The notes beneath the pieces were generated by a model, which had not been told where the DNA came from, did not search any database, and was given only the letters and a program-made list of their open reading frames with translations. The position numbers were made by a program, and so were the translations under genes. A stretch of DNA of 64,000 nt from contig JBAWXZ010000003.1 of the NCBI GenBank assembly GCA_037143795.1, positions 62,001-126,000 of the forward strand, in the 5' to 3' direction. Of this stretch, positions 53,064 through 61,984 are shown piece by piece (the stretch's first letter is position 1; each line of letters starts with the position of its first letter). This stretch comes from Firm-13 sp037143795. GTDB taxonomy: Bacteria; Bacillota; Clostridia; Saccharofermentanales; Saccharofermentanaceae.

Positions 53064-54572
53064 ATGAAAACCAAAAAACTCGGAATTTCCATTAGCCTTA
53101 TTTTAGCAATCATCATTCTTATGATACCTTTTACGGTGTCAGCCGCTGCCGGGGATAGAGCAACTCCGTATTATGGGTTTCTTTCGAGAACGCTAACTTT
53201 GCAGGAATATAGCTGGGAAACTCCAAAAACAATTAACATACAGTTAGTTGAATCTATTAAAGGGGCGGAGGCAAATTCCATAGTCAACACTGAAAACATG
53301 TTCAATCAAAGACCCGCAGCAGATGAAGAGTGGATTCTTTTTAAATATCATTTGAAATATATTGCAGGTCCAGACGAATTGCTGCAAGCTTCGGATGTTA
53401 TTTGGAGTGGCAATGCATTTTTTACAAACACCGGAGTAGCAATAAGTCCAATTTCCACAGCTTCCTTTTCGGGAGACAAGAGTGGGTTAAGCCAATATGA
53501 TGTCGGTATGTATCCAGGTGGCGAATCAGACATATGGTATGGAATGTTAGTTAAAAAGACAGTTGGATATCCCCTTTACAGAGTGGCGACAGGTTATGAT
53601 AACGAAGCATATAAATCTCTATATACTTGGTTTTCAACGGATCCAGTCGCAACACCGATTGTGAGTTATCAAACACACGTGCAGGATATCGGTTGGCAGG
53701 ACTACGTCAGTAACGGAGTAACATCCGGAACAAGCGCACAGTCGAAGCGACTGGAAGCGATTCGCATCAAGCTGGAAAACGTTGTTGGCGGTATCGAATA
53801 TAAGACACAAGTGCAGGATATTGGATGGATGGATTGGGTTGCAAACGATACACTGAGCGGAACAAGCGCACAGTCCAAGCGCCTTGAAGCCATTCAAATC
53901 CGACTTACAGGAGCTGCAGCCGAAAAGTATGACATATACTATCATGTTCATGCCCAAAATACCGGTTGGTTGGATTGGGCTAAAAATGGCGAGCCGTCCG
54001 GAACAGCCGGCTTCGGATATCGTCTGGAAGCAATAGAAATCAAGTTGGTATTAAAGGGCGGATCAGCCCCTGGTCCTGTGGCCAGAACCTTTGTTGACCT
54101 CTATGCAGCAAAACCCATCGTCGATTCCGTCAGTTACAAAACACACGTACAGGATGTAGGCTGGCAGACATATGTCAGTAACGGCGCAATGTCAGGAACA
54201 AGCGCACAGTCCAAACGTCTCGAAGCGATCCAGATTAAGCTCGAAAACATGGCTGGTGGGATTGAATATCGTACTCATGTACAAGATTACGGCTGGATGG
54301 CATGGGCTGCAGACGATTCACTCAGCGGAACAAGCGGGCAGTCGAAAAGACTGGAAGCCATTCAAATTAAACTGACTGGCACTGCACTTGAAAAATATGA
54401 TGTTTATTACTGTGTTCATGCAGAAAATTGCGGTTGGCTCGATTGGGCCAAAAATGGTGAGTCAGCAGGAACAGCAGCGTTCGGATATCGCCTGGAAGCA
54501 ATCAAAGTAGTATTGGTACCAAAGGGCGGAGCAGCTCCGGGATCAACGGCTAGAGCGTTTGTCCAGGGGTAA
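53064..54572 (+). CDS. secreted protein with six ChW repeats
   Basis: A 502-residue exported protein with a signal peptide (about 1-28, ending FTVSAAA). The N-terminal 180 residues are an unassigned extracellular domain. Six ChW repeats (clostridial hydrophobic, conserved Trp, such as THVQDIGWQDYVSNGVTSGTS) follow as two triplets of about 156 residues. The two triplets are near-copies, so a tandem duplication built the repeat set. The repeats bind cell wall or polysaccharide in clostridial surface proteins. It starts ATG after GAGGAGG and is followed by a terminator. Confidence 0.9.
   Translation: MKTKKLGISISLILAIIILMIPFTVSAAAGDRATPYYGFLSRTLTLQEYSWETPKTINIQLVESIKGAEANSIVNTENMFNQRPAADEEWILFKYHLKYIAGPDELLQASDVIWSGNAFFTNTGVAISPISTASFSGDKSGLSQYDVGMYPGGESDIWYGMLVKKTVGYPLYRVATGYDNEAYKSLYTWFSTDPVATPIVSYQTHVQDIGWQDYVSNGVTSGTSAQSKRLEAIRIKLENVVGGIEYKTQVQDIGWMDWVANDTLSGTSAQSKRLEAIQIRLTGAAAEKYDIYYHVHAQNTGWLDWAKNGEPSGTAGFGYRLEAIEIKLVLKGGSAPGPVARTFVDLYAAKPIVDSVSYKTHVQDVGWQTYVSNGAMSGTSAQSKRLEAIQIKLENMAGGIEYRTHVQDYGWMAWAADDSLSGTSGQSKRLEAIQIKLTGTALEKYDVYYCVHAENCGWLDWAKNGESAGTAAFGYRLEAIKVVLVPKGGAAPGSTARAFVQG
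53664..54530 (+). repeat. duplicated ChW triplet at DNA level
   Basis: Two ~430-bp blocks (53664-about 54062 and 54131-54530) are near-identical in protein and highly similar in DNA, spaced about 468 bases apart. They mark a recent internal duplication. Confidence 0.75.
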
Positions 54573-54621
54573 CGAAAATTGAAACTCCCTCCTAGATATA
54601 AAATAACCTAGATACGTATAC

Positions 54622-54664
54622 AAAGATCAAAAAGAGAATCCAATGGATATTCTTTTTGATCTTT
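54622..54664 (+). terminator. probable terminator of the ChW gene
   Basis: AAAGATCAAAAAGA pairs with TCTTTTTGATCTTT (14 bases) around a 15-base loop; the T tract is inside the right arm. Confidence 0.6.
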
Positions 54665-54816
54665 GATGTGATGTGATTTTATTTTATAAATACGTATTAA
54701 CACATTTGCTCTGTCGAACCGAAATAATCACATGGTATTGAAAGAGTCAGCAGAAACATATATTACCTATTAGTAATAAAATATTAAAGACAATATTTGC
54801 TGAAAGGGTAGAAAAT

Positions 54817-55887
54817 ATGTTCAAAATCGAAACATTTTTGCCAGGCTTAAAACCATTTTTCGGTGTTCTATTGTTCTTTGTAGTTTTGCTGATACTTCAA
54901 AAACTTTTCCAGTATTCGAAATTCAGAAATTCGCGTTATGGAGCCGTAAGCGGAAATAATTTTTGGAAAACGATCTTAGACACAGGAAATTATGGAGAGT
55001 ATTTAACATTCCGGGTTCTTGAGCAGCTGAAGGGGAACAACAAGCTTCTGACGAATGTATATATTCCCAAGGCAGACGGGACGACCTCCGAAATTGATCT
55101 TCTGATGATTAACCGGGCTGGATTTTATGTTTTTGAATCAAAGAATTACAGCGGCTGGATTTTTGGAGATGAGAAAAGTAAAAATTGGACTGTGTCGCTT
55201 AAAGGCGGTAAGAAGATACAATTCCTGAGTCCGGTTATACAGAACAATGGACATATCAAGGCGCTGCGAAAATTGTTAGGAGAAACGGGTAATATTTTCT
55301 GTTCTTATATTGTGTTCAGTCAACGGTGCGAACTGAAAAAGGTTTCGGTTACAACGCCGGATACATTTGTTGTGAAGAGAGACATGCTTTTGTATAATCT
55401 GAGGAAAGACATAGGCAAACGCCCTGCGGTTCTGACGGACGATCAAATTAACGCCTTTTATGAGACTCTTCAAAAACACTCGCTTGCAGACGCGAAAACA
55501 AAAGAACAGCATATTCAGAACATAGTAGATAAGCAGAAGAAGGAGCCGGCAATATTTGCCAATCCAATAGTAGTTACGGAGTCTGTCATATGTGAGACAA
55601 CTCTATCCAAAGATGAATTGTTGACTGAGGAGACTGAGACTATTGTGCGGACATCCCAAATAGAGGACGCCCCAATTTACAAAAACCTAAAGCAATTTCG
55701 ATTTGACACGAGTAAAGCCGAAAACATACAAGCATATAATATTTTCAACAATGCCCAGATGCTTGCTGTCATTTCTGCTATGCCTTCGACACTTACAGAC
55801 CTGAAGAAGATCTCCGGCTTCGGGGATGTCAAATGCCAAAAATATGGAGAAGCGATCCTGGAGATTGTGAGAGCGAATAGTCAGTAA
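54817..55887 (+). CDS. membrane-anchored NERD nuclease with C-terminal HRDC-like domain
   Basis: A 356-residue protein. A single hydrophobic helix (about 10-30, GVLLFFVVLLILQ) anchors it. The NERD domain (about 55-185) has SEIDLLMIN (Asp) and FVFESKNYSGW (Glu-x-Lys), the PD-(D/E)xK nuclease pattern. The C-terminal 55 residues (NIFNNAQMLAVISAMPSTLTDLKKISGFGDVKCQKYG) resemble an HRDC/helix-hairpin-helix DNA-binding domain. Nucleic-acid degrading role at the membrane is inferred, but there is no signal peptide cleavage. It is slightly AT-rich. AAGGGTAGAA precedes the ATG. Confidence 0.78.
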   Translation: MFKIETFLPGLKPFFGVLLFFVVLLILQKLFQYSKFRNSRYGAVSGNNFWKTILDTGNYGEYLTFRVLEQLKGNNKLLTNVYIPKADGTTSEIDLLMINRAGFYVFESKNYSGWIFGDEKSKNWTVSLKGGKKIQFLSPVIQNNGHIKALRKLLGETGNIFCSYIVFSQRCELKKVSVTTPDTFVVKRDMLLYNLRKDIGKRPAVLTDDQINAFYETLQKHSLADAKTKEQHIQNIVDKQKKEPAIFANPIVVTESVICETTLSKDELLTEETETIVRTSQIEDAPIYKNLKQFRFDTSKAENIQAYNIFNNAQMLAVISAMPSTLTDLKKISGFGDVKCQKYGEAILEIVRANSQ

Positions 55888-55901
55888 GGAAATGATGAAA
55901 T

Positions 55902-55982
55902 ATGACGAAGAAAATCAAACTGTTGCGCCTATATCATATAGCGGCCATCAGACACAGAAAGTATAATCACATTAACCAGTGA
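55902..55982 (+). CDS. possible 26-residue basic peptide
   Basis: A short frame (MTKKIKLLRLYHIAAIRHRKYNHINQ is too long to quote whole; key part is KLLRLYHIAAIRHRKYN) 14 bases after the NERD gene stop with AAGGA at 11 bases. Rich in Arg, Lys and His. It may be a remnant of a longer gene. The rest of the 55888-56233 gap carries a terminator (56083) and an operator (56188). Confidence 0.2.
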   Translation: MTKKIKLLRLYHIAAIRHRKYNHINQ

Positions 55983-56082
55983 CGTGCGCGACCTTTCAGG
56001 AGGTTGGCATCGAGGTCCCGGAATGGTTTTTACTGAACCTGTCCTGAATAGGTGAATAGCCGAAGATAGAAGGCGTTTTTTT

Positions 56083-56120
56083 GAAGTCGTTTTGGAAACC
56101 CCAAGGCGGCTTCTTTTTTT
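56083..56120 (+). terminator. terminator with G-U pairs
   Basis: GAAGTCGTTTTGG pairs with CCAAGGCGGCTTC, using three G-U wobbles, loop AAACC, followed by seven T. It probably ends the NERD transcript. Confidence 0.65.
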
Positions 56121-56187
56121 GAAAGGAATTTTGGAGAATACAGAATACTATGCTGGAGGTCCTGAAAAAAACAGAGAACCCGTTGCA

Positions 56188-56208
56188 TTACCCCATTTGA
56201 TAGGGTAA
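56188..56208 (+). promoter_or_regulatory. short inverted repeat before the toxin gene
   Basis: TTACCC and GGGTAA arms with a 9-base gap lie 26 bases upstream of the toxin start and could be the operator of the antitoxin. No other support. Confidence 0.35.
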
Positions 56209-56233
56209 AATAGAATGAAGAGCAGGTAATTCA

Positions 56234-56569
56234 ATGACCAGAGAATTTATAATGCTCCCCGAATTCGATAAGCAGTGGAAAGCCATGGGCTTTACAGATA
56301 AGGATTTACAATCCCTACAAGAAGAACTAACTCGGGATTCTGCCAAAGGTGCTTTGATGAGAGGGACAGGCGGGTTACGAAAAATCAGAGTTGCTTTTGA
56401 AAATCAAGGGAAAAGCGGCAGCGCGCGAGTGTGCTATGTTGATTTTGCAGCATACGAATGTATTTATTTGATAACTGCATACCCCAAGAACGAAAAAGAC
56501 AACCTTACCAAAGGGGAACAAAAGGCTATCAAGAGCCTAATAAAATTTCTTGAAGGCACGATAAAATAA
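56234..56569 (+). CDS. RelE-like toxin of a toxin-antitoxin pair
   Basis: A 111-residue RelE/HigB-2-like mRNA interferase. Features are PEFDKQWKAMGF at the start, GALMRGTGGLRKIRVAF (about 44), ARVCYVDFA (about 68) with Arg and Tyr, and LITAYPKNEKDNLTKGEQ near the end, where Tyr/Lys residues of the active site usually lie. Its gene is followed 37 bases later by a helix-turn-helix antitoxin. It is expected to cleave translated mRNA when free. Confidence 0.82.
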   Translation: MTREFIMLPEFDKQWKAMGFTDKDLQSLQEELTRDSAKGALMRGTGGLRKIRVAFENQGKSGSARVCYVDFAAYECIYLITAYPKNEKDNLTKGEQKAIKSLIKFLEGTIK

Positions 56570-56606
56570 AAAGAAGACGTAAATCCAAAAATGGGAGTGA
56601 ACGAAT

Positions 56607-56918
56607 ATGGATGTTTATAAAAGCATTATAACCGGCCTAAATGAAGCAGTCGGATATGAAAAGGGCACGGTTAAGGCAAGGAAGGAAAAATGCACTGTAA
56701 ATCCTGTCCCTGATTTCAATGCCCAGGAAATCAAAAGCGTTCGAAATACTTTGCAAATGACGCAAGCTACCTTTGCCGCTGTGATGGGTGTTTCAACAAA
56801 AACAGTAGAAGCGTGGGAAGCCGGCACCAACACGCCGATTGGAACCGCTCGCAGAATGTTGAGTATGCTCAAAGCCGACCCGGCACTGCCGACAAAATAC
56901 AATATAATATCCAGGTAA
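56607..56918 (+). CDS. helix-turn-helix antitoxin (NadS/HigA-2-like)
   Basis: A 103-residue DNA-binding antitoxin partner of the gene before it. The C-terminal helix-turn-helix is clear: LQMTQATFAAVMGVSTKTVEAWEAGTNTP. The N-terminal 45 residues likely bind the toxin. The order toxin first, antitoxin second, is typical for this class. It should repress the operon through the sites upstream of the toxin gene. The GGAGTGA site precedes the ATG. Confidence 0.85.
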   Translation: MDVYKSIITGLNEAVGYEKGTVKARKEKCTVNPVPDFNAQEIKSVRNTLQMTQATFAAVMGVSTKTVEAWEAGTNTPIGTARRMLSMLKADPALPTKYNIISR

Positions 56919-57012
56919 AAATAGGCGGTCTCAAATGGCAGCCTTTTTTAAAGATCTTTCTGTGTCCAGTATTTTTCGCCCTTTTCCGCGAAGATGCTGG
57001 ACATAGATTGCC

Positions 57013-57039
57013 TTGACAATATGAGATATATCTAATATT
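57013..57039 (+). promoter_or_regulatory. promoter with 22-bp operator palindrome
   Basis: TTGACA (57013-57018) runs into AATATGAGATATATCTAATATT (57018-57039), which is palindromic apart from one pair. It lies 61 bases before the HTH gene start, so the HTH protein may repress itself there. The -10 is not clear at normal spacing. Confidence 0.55.
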
Positions 57040-57100
57040 CTGATAGAAAAATGCCTTGTGAAGTTTGATGTAGATTATTTAGATCGAAAGGAGAATTGCA

Positions 57101-57388
57101 ATGGGTAAGAATTTCAGAGAAACACTCAACGAACAATTGAAGAATCCGGAATTTAAAATTGAATATGACGCTTTATCCGCTGAATATCAATTAATCAACG
57201 CAATTCTCGATGCGAGAAAGGCAGCAAACATTACACAAAAACAGCTGGCGGAAAAGACAGGGATTGCACAAAGCGATATTAGTAAAATCGAAAATGGAAA
57301 TGCAAATCCTTCACTTAAAACAATAGAGAGAATTGCTTCCGGAATGGGGATGACGGTAAGCGTTGAGTTTGTTCCTGCTAAACAGTAG
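57101..57388 (+). CDS. orphan XRE antitoxin-like protein
   Basis: A 95-residue helix-turn-helix protein, with RKAANITQKQLAEKTGIAQSDISKIENGNANPSL. Its N-terminal arm (FKIEYDALSAEYQLINAILDA) resembles the toxin-binding arm of the HigA at 27529, and the two are paralogous. No toxin gene lies on either side, so it may be a solitary regulator or a decoy antitoxin that protects against a related toxin. AAGGAG precedes the ATG, and a palindrome sits upstream. Confidence 0.8.
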   Translation: MGKNFRETLNEQLKNPEFKIEYDALSAEYQLINAILDARKAANITQKQLAEKTGIAQSDISKIENGNANPSLKTIERIASGMGMTVSVEFVPAKQ

Positions 57389-57554
57389 TTTGGTTGGCAG
57401 AATGTCCGACAAAATGCTGGCTTCTCCTGTAACACTTGCGGCTTCATTTACTCATTATTAATTCACACCATTTATATGGACACGATCTTCCTTATAGGCT
57501 ATCGTTAACCTATTCATATTTAATATCCGGAATTGCGGTATTTGATCCCGGGGG

Positions 57555-59162
57555 GTGGCTGCTATCGATAATAAGACGTTGGGGTTGTCCTATATTATTG
57601 TGGCTGCTGCACTGTTTCTGCTGAGTTTGCTGATCGCCGTATATCGTAAAGAGCGGTCTTTCCGGATTTTTGCCTGTGCCTTTGCGGCCTCGGCCATTGG
57701 TGTATTGCTGATTGGCGGACAGGGAACCATTAACCTTTGGTTCAGTCTGATTCTAGGAAATATCCTGATGATTGCAAACTATTTGCTGCTTATGTGCGGG
57801 ATTCGCGTGTTCTACAAAGAGTCGGTGATCTGGCCTAAACATTTTTCGCTGTATATAGTTGCCGGGTTCTTTATTTTTGCTTATGCCACGTTCGTAAATA
57901 ACTCGTTTTTGATTAGAACAGTAGCTTATACTATTTTTTTGGCTGTGATCATGATTGAATTCTACTTTTACCTGAAGCAGCGATTAGTAAATATACCGGG
58001 TATGATCAGAAATGTTTTTCAAAGTGTCATTGTGGGATATTTAGTAATATATATAGCACGGGTTGTTATAGTGCTGATTGAAGATAGCAACCCGAGTTTG
58101 CATATTAGTAATGAGATTTTTTCGAATTTTACATTGGTAATGAGCATTGTCAGTCTGATTTTCTGGTTCAGCGCACTCCAGTTACTAGATAGTTACAAAC
58201 TGCTGGAAGAGATGAAAGCGCAAAATAATCTCCTGGACTCCATGGCTCGTACGGATTCCCTGACCGGGATCTATAACCGCCATTATCTGGAACAGAATAT
58301 TAATGATTATATGCAGGCGGCTGACCGTTCCGGTGAGCCGATTTCATTTATTCTTATCGACCTGGATCATTTCAAAGAAGTGAATGACCAATATGGGCAT
58401 GCGGTAGGCGACGAGGTTCTGATTAGTACTGTCAATATTATCAGGGACATGATTCGGGTAACTGATAAAGCCGTCAGATGGGGCGGTGAGGAATTCCTCA
58501 TTCTGGCTATCGCTACTTCTCAGGATGGTGCAGCCAAACTGGCCGAGAAAATCCGAAATGCAATTGCAGCAAAACACTATGATACGGTTGGGCATGTGAC
58601 GGCGAGCTTTGGTATTGTAGAACATTTCTATTCGGAAACAGAGGATATGTGCTTTAAACGTGTCGATATAGCTTTATATAATGCGAAAAATTCCGGACGT
58701 AATTGTGTTGTCAGCTGGAGTGCATCTGACCAGCTGCCAATCGCCCTGATAAAGATAGAATGGCTGGAAAAATGGAATTCCGGCAACGATGTTATTGATA
58801 AAGATCACCGTATTCTGATTGAATTAACCAACAAACTAATCGAGTTCACTTTTCAGGACACCTCTGCGGATATTGTCGGAGAACAGATCAATCTGATTCT
58901 TGCTCATATCGTGAGTCACTTTGAGAAAGAAGAGCAGATTCTGCAGCGCCTGGCATATCCCGGGTATGAGGAACATTTGCAGAGCCATAAGGGCCTTCTC
59001 CGGGAATCAGCAGTGATAAAGGAAAAATATAATAAGGAAAACTCCCATATAACAGATTTGATTTCTTTTCTGGCGGGAAAAGTCGTAATAGGACACCTCT
59101 TGATGATGGATACGAAGTTTTTCGCTTATACACAGGCTGAAAAAAACGCGCCTGAAAACTGA
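57555..59162 (+). CDS. GGDEF diguanylate cyclase with hemerythrin domain
   Basis: A 535-residue signalling protein. About seven hydrophobic segments (1-205) form a membrane sensor. The GGDEF domain (about 230-395) has the active-site GGEEF at 310-314 and the inhibitory RxxD at 301-304 (RVTD), so it should make cyclic di-GMP with product inhibition. The C-terminal bacteriohemerythrin (about 405-530) has the di-iron pattern DKDHRILIEL, HIVSHFEKEEQIL, HLQSH and HLLMMD. It probably couples oxygen or redox state to c-di-GMP. The GTG start is uncertain because its ribosome site is poor (GGGGGG next to it). Confidence 0.88.
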   Translation: MAAIDNKTLGLSYIIVAAALFLLSLLIAVYRKERSFRIFACAFAASAIGVLLIGGQGTINLWFSLILGNILMIANYLLLMCGIRVFYKESVIWPKHFSLYIVAGFFIFAYATFVNNSFLIRTVAYTIFLAVIMIEFYFYLKQRLVNIPGMIRNVFQSVIVGYLVIYIARVVIVLIEDSNPSLHISNEIFSNFTLVMSIVSLIFWFSALQLLDSYKLLEEMKAQNNLLDSMARTDSLTGIYNRHYLEQNINDYMQAADRSGEPISFILIDLDHFKEVNDQYGHAVGDEVLISTVNIIRDMIRVTDKAVRWGGEEFLILAIATSQDGAAKLAEKIRNAIAAKHYDTVGHVTASFGIVEHFYSETEDMCFKRVDIALYNAKNSGRNCVVSWSASDQLPIALIKIEWLEKWNSGNDVIDKDHRILIELTNKLIEFTFQDTSADIVGEQINLILAHIVSHFEKEEQILQRLAYPGYEEHLQSHKGLLRESAVIKEKYNKENSHITDLISFLAGKVVIGHLLMMDTKFFAYTQAEKNAPEN

Positions 59163-59234
59163 CACCACCCCGTGAGCCGGTCAGATCAAACTTCTGTTAT
59201 TCTTAGAATTCGCAGCAATGCCGTACATCGCGTA

Positions 59235-60269
59235 TTATTCGTCTTCTTCGCCATCTCGCTTCTCGTCGTCCCGCTTGACGATCCGTTTGAGGAAAACGGA
59301 GCAGACTGCGCCGATGACGGCCATGCTTAAAATAAACAGCGGATAAGAAATGCGCCAATTTTCGGGTCCGGTCATCATGGACCACTCGGACATTCCTCCG
59401 ATGCTCGAAAGCAGGGTAATCGGCAGGAAAATCGTCGTGATGAAAGTCAGGCGGCGGACCGAGCGGTTGGTGCGGTTGGCGGCACGGGCCATCTCATTGC
59501 TGCGCATGGACAAATCAATCTCCATAAGGCTCGTTGCGACATCGCGCAGCGTCTCGGTCAATTCAAAGAACCGCGTGAGGTGATCGTACACATCGCGATA
59601 ATGAAAAATGGCCTTCTCCGGTATAAACGGGCAGTCTTTGCGGCATATCTTCACGAAGACTTCACGCTCGTGGAAAAGGCTCTTGCGCAGGGTGACAAGT
59701 GCCCGGCGAATATGCTGAAGCGATTTGGGATTAAACGCAGCCGGTCTTTCTAAAACAGCGTCTTCGGCTTCCGTCAGCTCGTCCTCGAGCGCTTCTATGG
59801 CGACGAACTTGCGGTCGACGATAACATCAAGGATTGTGTGCATCACAAAGGCTGGACCGAGCCGGTCCGTGCTCATTTCCCTTTGCACCAGTTCCTCTAT
59901 GCCGTCGAGCAGCGGTTTGCCATCCGGTCCGATACGGTCTACGCTGATAAGGAAATGGTTGCTTAAGAATAAATCGATCTCCTGAACGCTTAAGGCTTTT
60001 TCTATATAGGAGAATGCGTTGAACACGATAAATGTGCTGTCGGGAAAATCATCAATTTTCGGTAACTGGTTCACGTCCAGGGCATCCTCGACAGACAAGG
60101 AATGAACACCGAGCAGCTCGATCAGGGGCTCAAGGTCCCCGGCTTCGGGTTCAAGATAATGCAGCCAAAAGAAGCCGCCCTCTTTCGCCCGCGACATTAC
60201 CTCAGCGACACTGCCGCATTGTTCCAGCTTTCCTGATTTTGGGATGTGATAAAAATGCGATTCACTCAT
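59235..60269 (-). CDS. CorA-like divalent cation transporter with GMS signature
   Basis: A 344-residue CorA/MIT-family channel for magnesium or another divalent cation. A long cytoplasmic helical domain is followed by two transmembrane segments (about 270-292 and 315-335). The loop between them carries GGMSEWSMM: Gly292-Met293-Ser294 instead of the GMN motif required in classic CorA. Sequence conservation elsewhere is good (LMEIDLSMRSNEMARAANRTNR, LPITLLSSIGG). Variant signatures exist in the family; the ion specificity may differ. The C-terminus is highly charged. Monocistronic. Confidence 0.85.
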   Translation of the reverse strand: MSESHFYHIPKSGKLEQCGSVAEVMSRAKEGGFFWLHYLEPEAGDLEPLIELLGVHSLSVEDALDVNQLPKIDDFPDSTFIVFNAFSYIEKALSVQEIDLFLSNHFLISVDRIGPDGKPLLDGIEELVQREMSTDRLGPAFVMHTILDVIVDRKFVAIEALEDELTEAEDAVLERPAAFNPKSLQHIRRALVTLRKSLFHEREVFVKICRKDCPFIPEKAIFHYRDVYDHLTRFFELTETLRDVATSLMEIDLSMRSNEMARAANRTNRSVRRLTFITTIFLPITLLSSIGGMSEWSMMTGPENWRISYPLFILSMAVIGAVCSVFLKRIVKRDDEKRDGEEDE

Positions 60270-60450
60270 AATAAATTTCCTCCCGGCAGTCCGATCACCG
60301 CAGCAGTTCCTGATTATTCAAGCCTCAGGCGACCGGACCTAAGTTCCTGCATGCTGTTTTGCATATATATAAATTATACGTTATTTTTCATTGTGAGTGG
60401 AACTGTCTTTCCGAAGGGATTTCATGCCGGCACTGTAAGCCGTCCGGAGA
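60270..60450. other. gap between CorA-like and Fic genes
   Basis: A divergent intergenic region with no gene; the promoters of the CorA-like gene and the start of the repeat block below lie here. Confidence 0.4.
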
Positions 60451-60580
60451 TGTTCTTATTAAAGTTTTTTTTAATAAGAGTTGGTTTGTGTAATCCTTAT
60501 TAAAAATTTGGGGTGTTTTCATTAATAAGAATGCGATTTCCGCTGCCTTATTAAAATATTTGCCATATAATTTTAATAAG
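60451..60580 (+). repeat. upstream copy of Fic-flanking repeat, with CTTATTAAA/TTTAATAAG sites
   Basis: Six half-sites: CTTATTAAA at 60455, 60496 and 60547, and TTTAATAAG (or ATTAATAAG) at 60470, 60521 and 60572. They form three inverted pairs. The first two pairs (60451-60530) are repeated after the Fic gene; the third covers the region up to its start. The block probably acts as operator or hairpin. Confidence 0.75.
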
Positions 60581-60645
60581 AAATGAAATTTTCTGCTTAT
60601 GTATTCGCAAACTTTTATTTTCGAAAAGGGACAGGAGAATGTACT

Positions 60646-61794
60646 ATGGATTCGTTACGCGCAGGAAAATATATTCGCCAACAATCAAACTACTCTGCAT
60701 TTATTCCTAATCCGCTGCCTCCTGAACCTCAAGTAGTAATTGATTCGGAAATGTTGGGCCTTCTTTCTTTAGCTGACCGTAAATTGGGAAGACTTGATGG
60801 AATTACATATATACTTCCGGATCCGGAACTCTTTGTTGGAATGTATGTGCAAAAGGAAGCTGTGTTGAGTACGCAAATTGAAGGTACGCAGGCATCGTTT
60901 GTCGATGTAATTAAAAGTGATTTGGATCCGTCACACAAGCGGCTTGATGTTGAAGAAGTAGTTAATTATGTAAAAGCAATGAACTACGGAATGGAAAGAA
61001 TCAAAGTGCTGCCTTTGAGCCTTCGTTTATTGAGGGAAATACATGCATATCTTCTGGCCGGTGTTCGGGGGAGCAACCGGAATCCCGGTGAGTTCAGGAC
61101 TTCTCAGAATTGGATTGGTCCCTCCGGCTGTACACTGGCAACAGCTTCTTTTGTTCCTCCGCCTACAGCAGAAATGATGACTGCCCTGGGCGATCTGGAA
61201 AAATATATGCACGATGAAAGTGAACTTCCGGCACTCATTCGAATTGCGCTGATTCATGCGCAGTTTGAGACAATACACCCGTTTTTGGATGGTAACGGGA
61301 GAATGGGGCGGCTGTTGATTGCGTTCTGGTTTCATGATCAGCAAATTCTGGCATATCCTCTTTTGTATATCAGCTACTACTTCAAATTGCATAGGACAGC
61401 CTATTATGATGCATTAACTGCTGTTCGCACAGAAGGCGATTGGGAGAGCTGGATTAAGTTTTTTCTTAAGGGTGTTGCGCAGGTAGCTGATGAAGCCACA
61501 ACGTCAGCAAAATCAATTATGAGTCTGAAGGATAGAGCCATTTTGCAAATACAAAAAATGAACAGCGGGAAGGCAAATGCTCTGCTGCTTCTGGATTATC
61601 TGTTCCAATTTCCGGTCATTTCCATTAACGATGTCAAAACAAAGCTTAACATTTCGTATCCTACTGCCAAAAATCTGGTTGACATGTTCTGTGAACGGGA
61701 AATCATAAAATGCATTGATGAGAGCGCTATCCGAAATAAAAGGTATATTTTTACGAAGTACATAGAAATTCTGAGCAGTGGAACAGAAATATAA
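60646..61794 (+). CDS. Fic-domain AMP-transferase with C-terminal winged helix
   Basis: A 382-residue Fic protein. The catalytic HPFLDGNGRMGR starts at H211, so nucleotide transfer (AMPylation) is likely. The N-terminal inhibitory motif (S/T)x3E(G/N) is S75-T-Q-I-E79-G80, so it is a self-inhibited class II type. The C-terminal 70 residues look like a winged helix (ISINDVKTKLNISYPTAKNLVDMF) that could bind DNA and control the gene. The ATG at 60646 follows AGGAG by 8 bases; the longer start at 60583 is unlikely. It is framed by a pair of 80-bp palindromic repeats. Confidence 0.9.
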   Translation: MDSLRAGKYIRQQSNYSAFIPNPLPPEPQVVIDSEMLGLLSLADRKLGRLDGITYILPDPELFVGMYVQKEAVLSTQIEGTQASFVDVIKSDLDPSHKRLDVEEVVNYVKAMNYGMERIKVLPLSLRLLREIHAYLLAGVRGSNRNPGEFRTSQNWIGPSGCTLATASFVPPPTAEMMTALGDLEKYMHDESELPALIRIALIHAQFETIHPFLDGNGRMGRLLIAFWFHDQQILAYPLLYISYYFKLHRTAYYDALTAVRTEGDWESWIKFFLKGVAQVADEATTSAKSIMSLKDRAILQIQKMNSGKANALLLLDYLFQFPVISINDVKTKLNISYPTAKNLVDMFCEREIIKCIDESAIRNKRYIFTKYIEILSSGTEI

Positions 61795-61813
61795 AGATAT
61801 TATTGGGTCTTGC

Positions 61814-61895
61814 CCTGTTCTTATTAAAGTTTTCTTTAATAAGAACAGGTTTGTGCGATCCTTATTAAAATTTTGGGCCGTTTTCTTTAATAAGG
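61814..61895 (+). repeat. downstream copy of Fic-flanking repeat
   Basis: Starts with a perfect 16-base inverted repeat (CCTGTTCTTATTAAAG/TTTT/complement, 61814-61849) and then CTTATTAAA at 61861 and TTTAATAAG at 61886. It is highly similar to 60451-60530 in order, spacing and flanking bases (GGTTTGTG). Confidence 0.8.
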
Positions 61896-61984
61896 ACCCC
61901 GGAACCATCCGTATTTTTGCTATATAATGATAACAGCAAACTTCACCGGTGCGCCGGGAATATCTATCTTTATGGAGGCATAAT

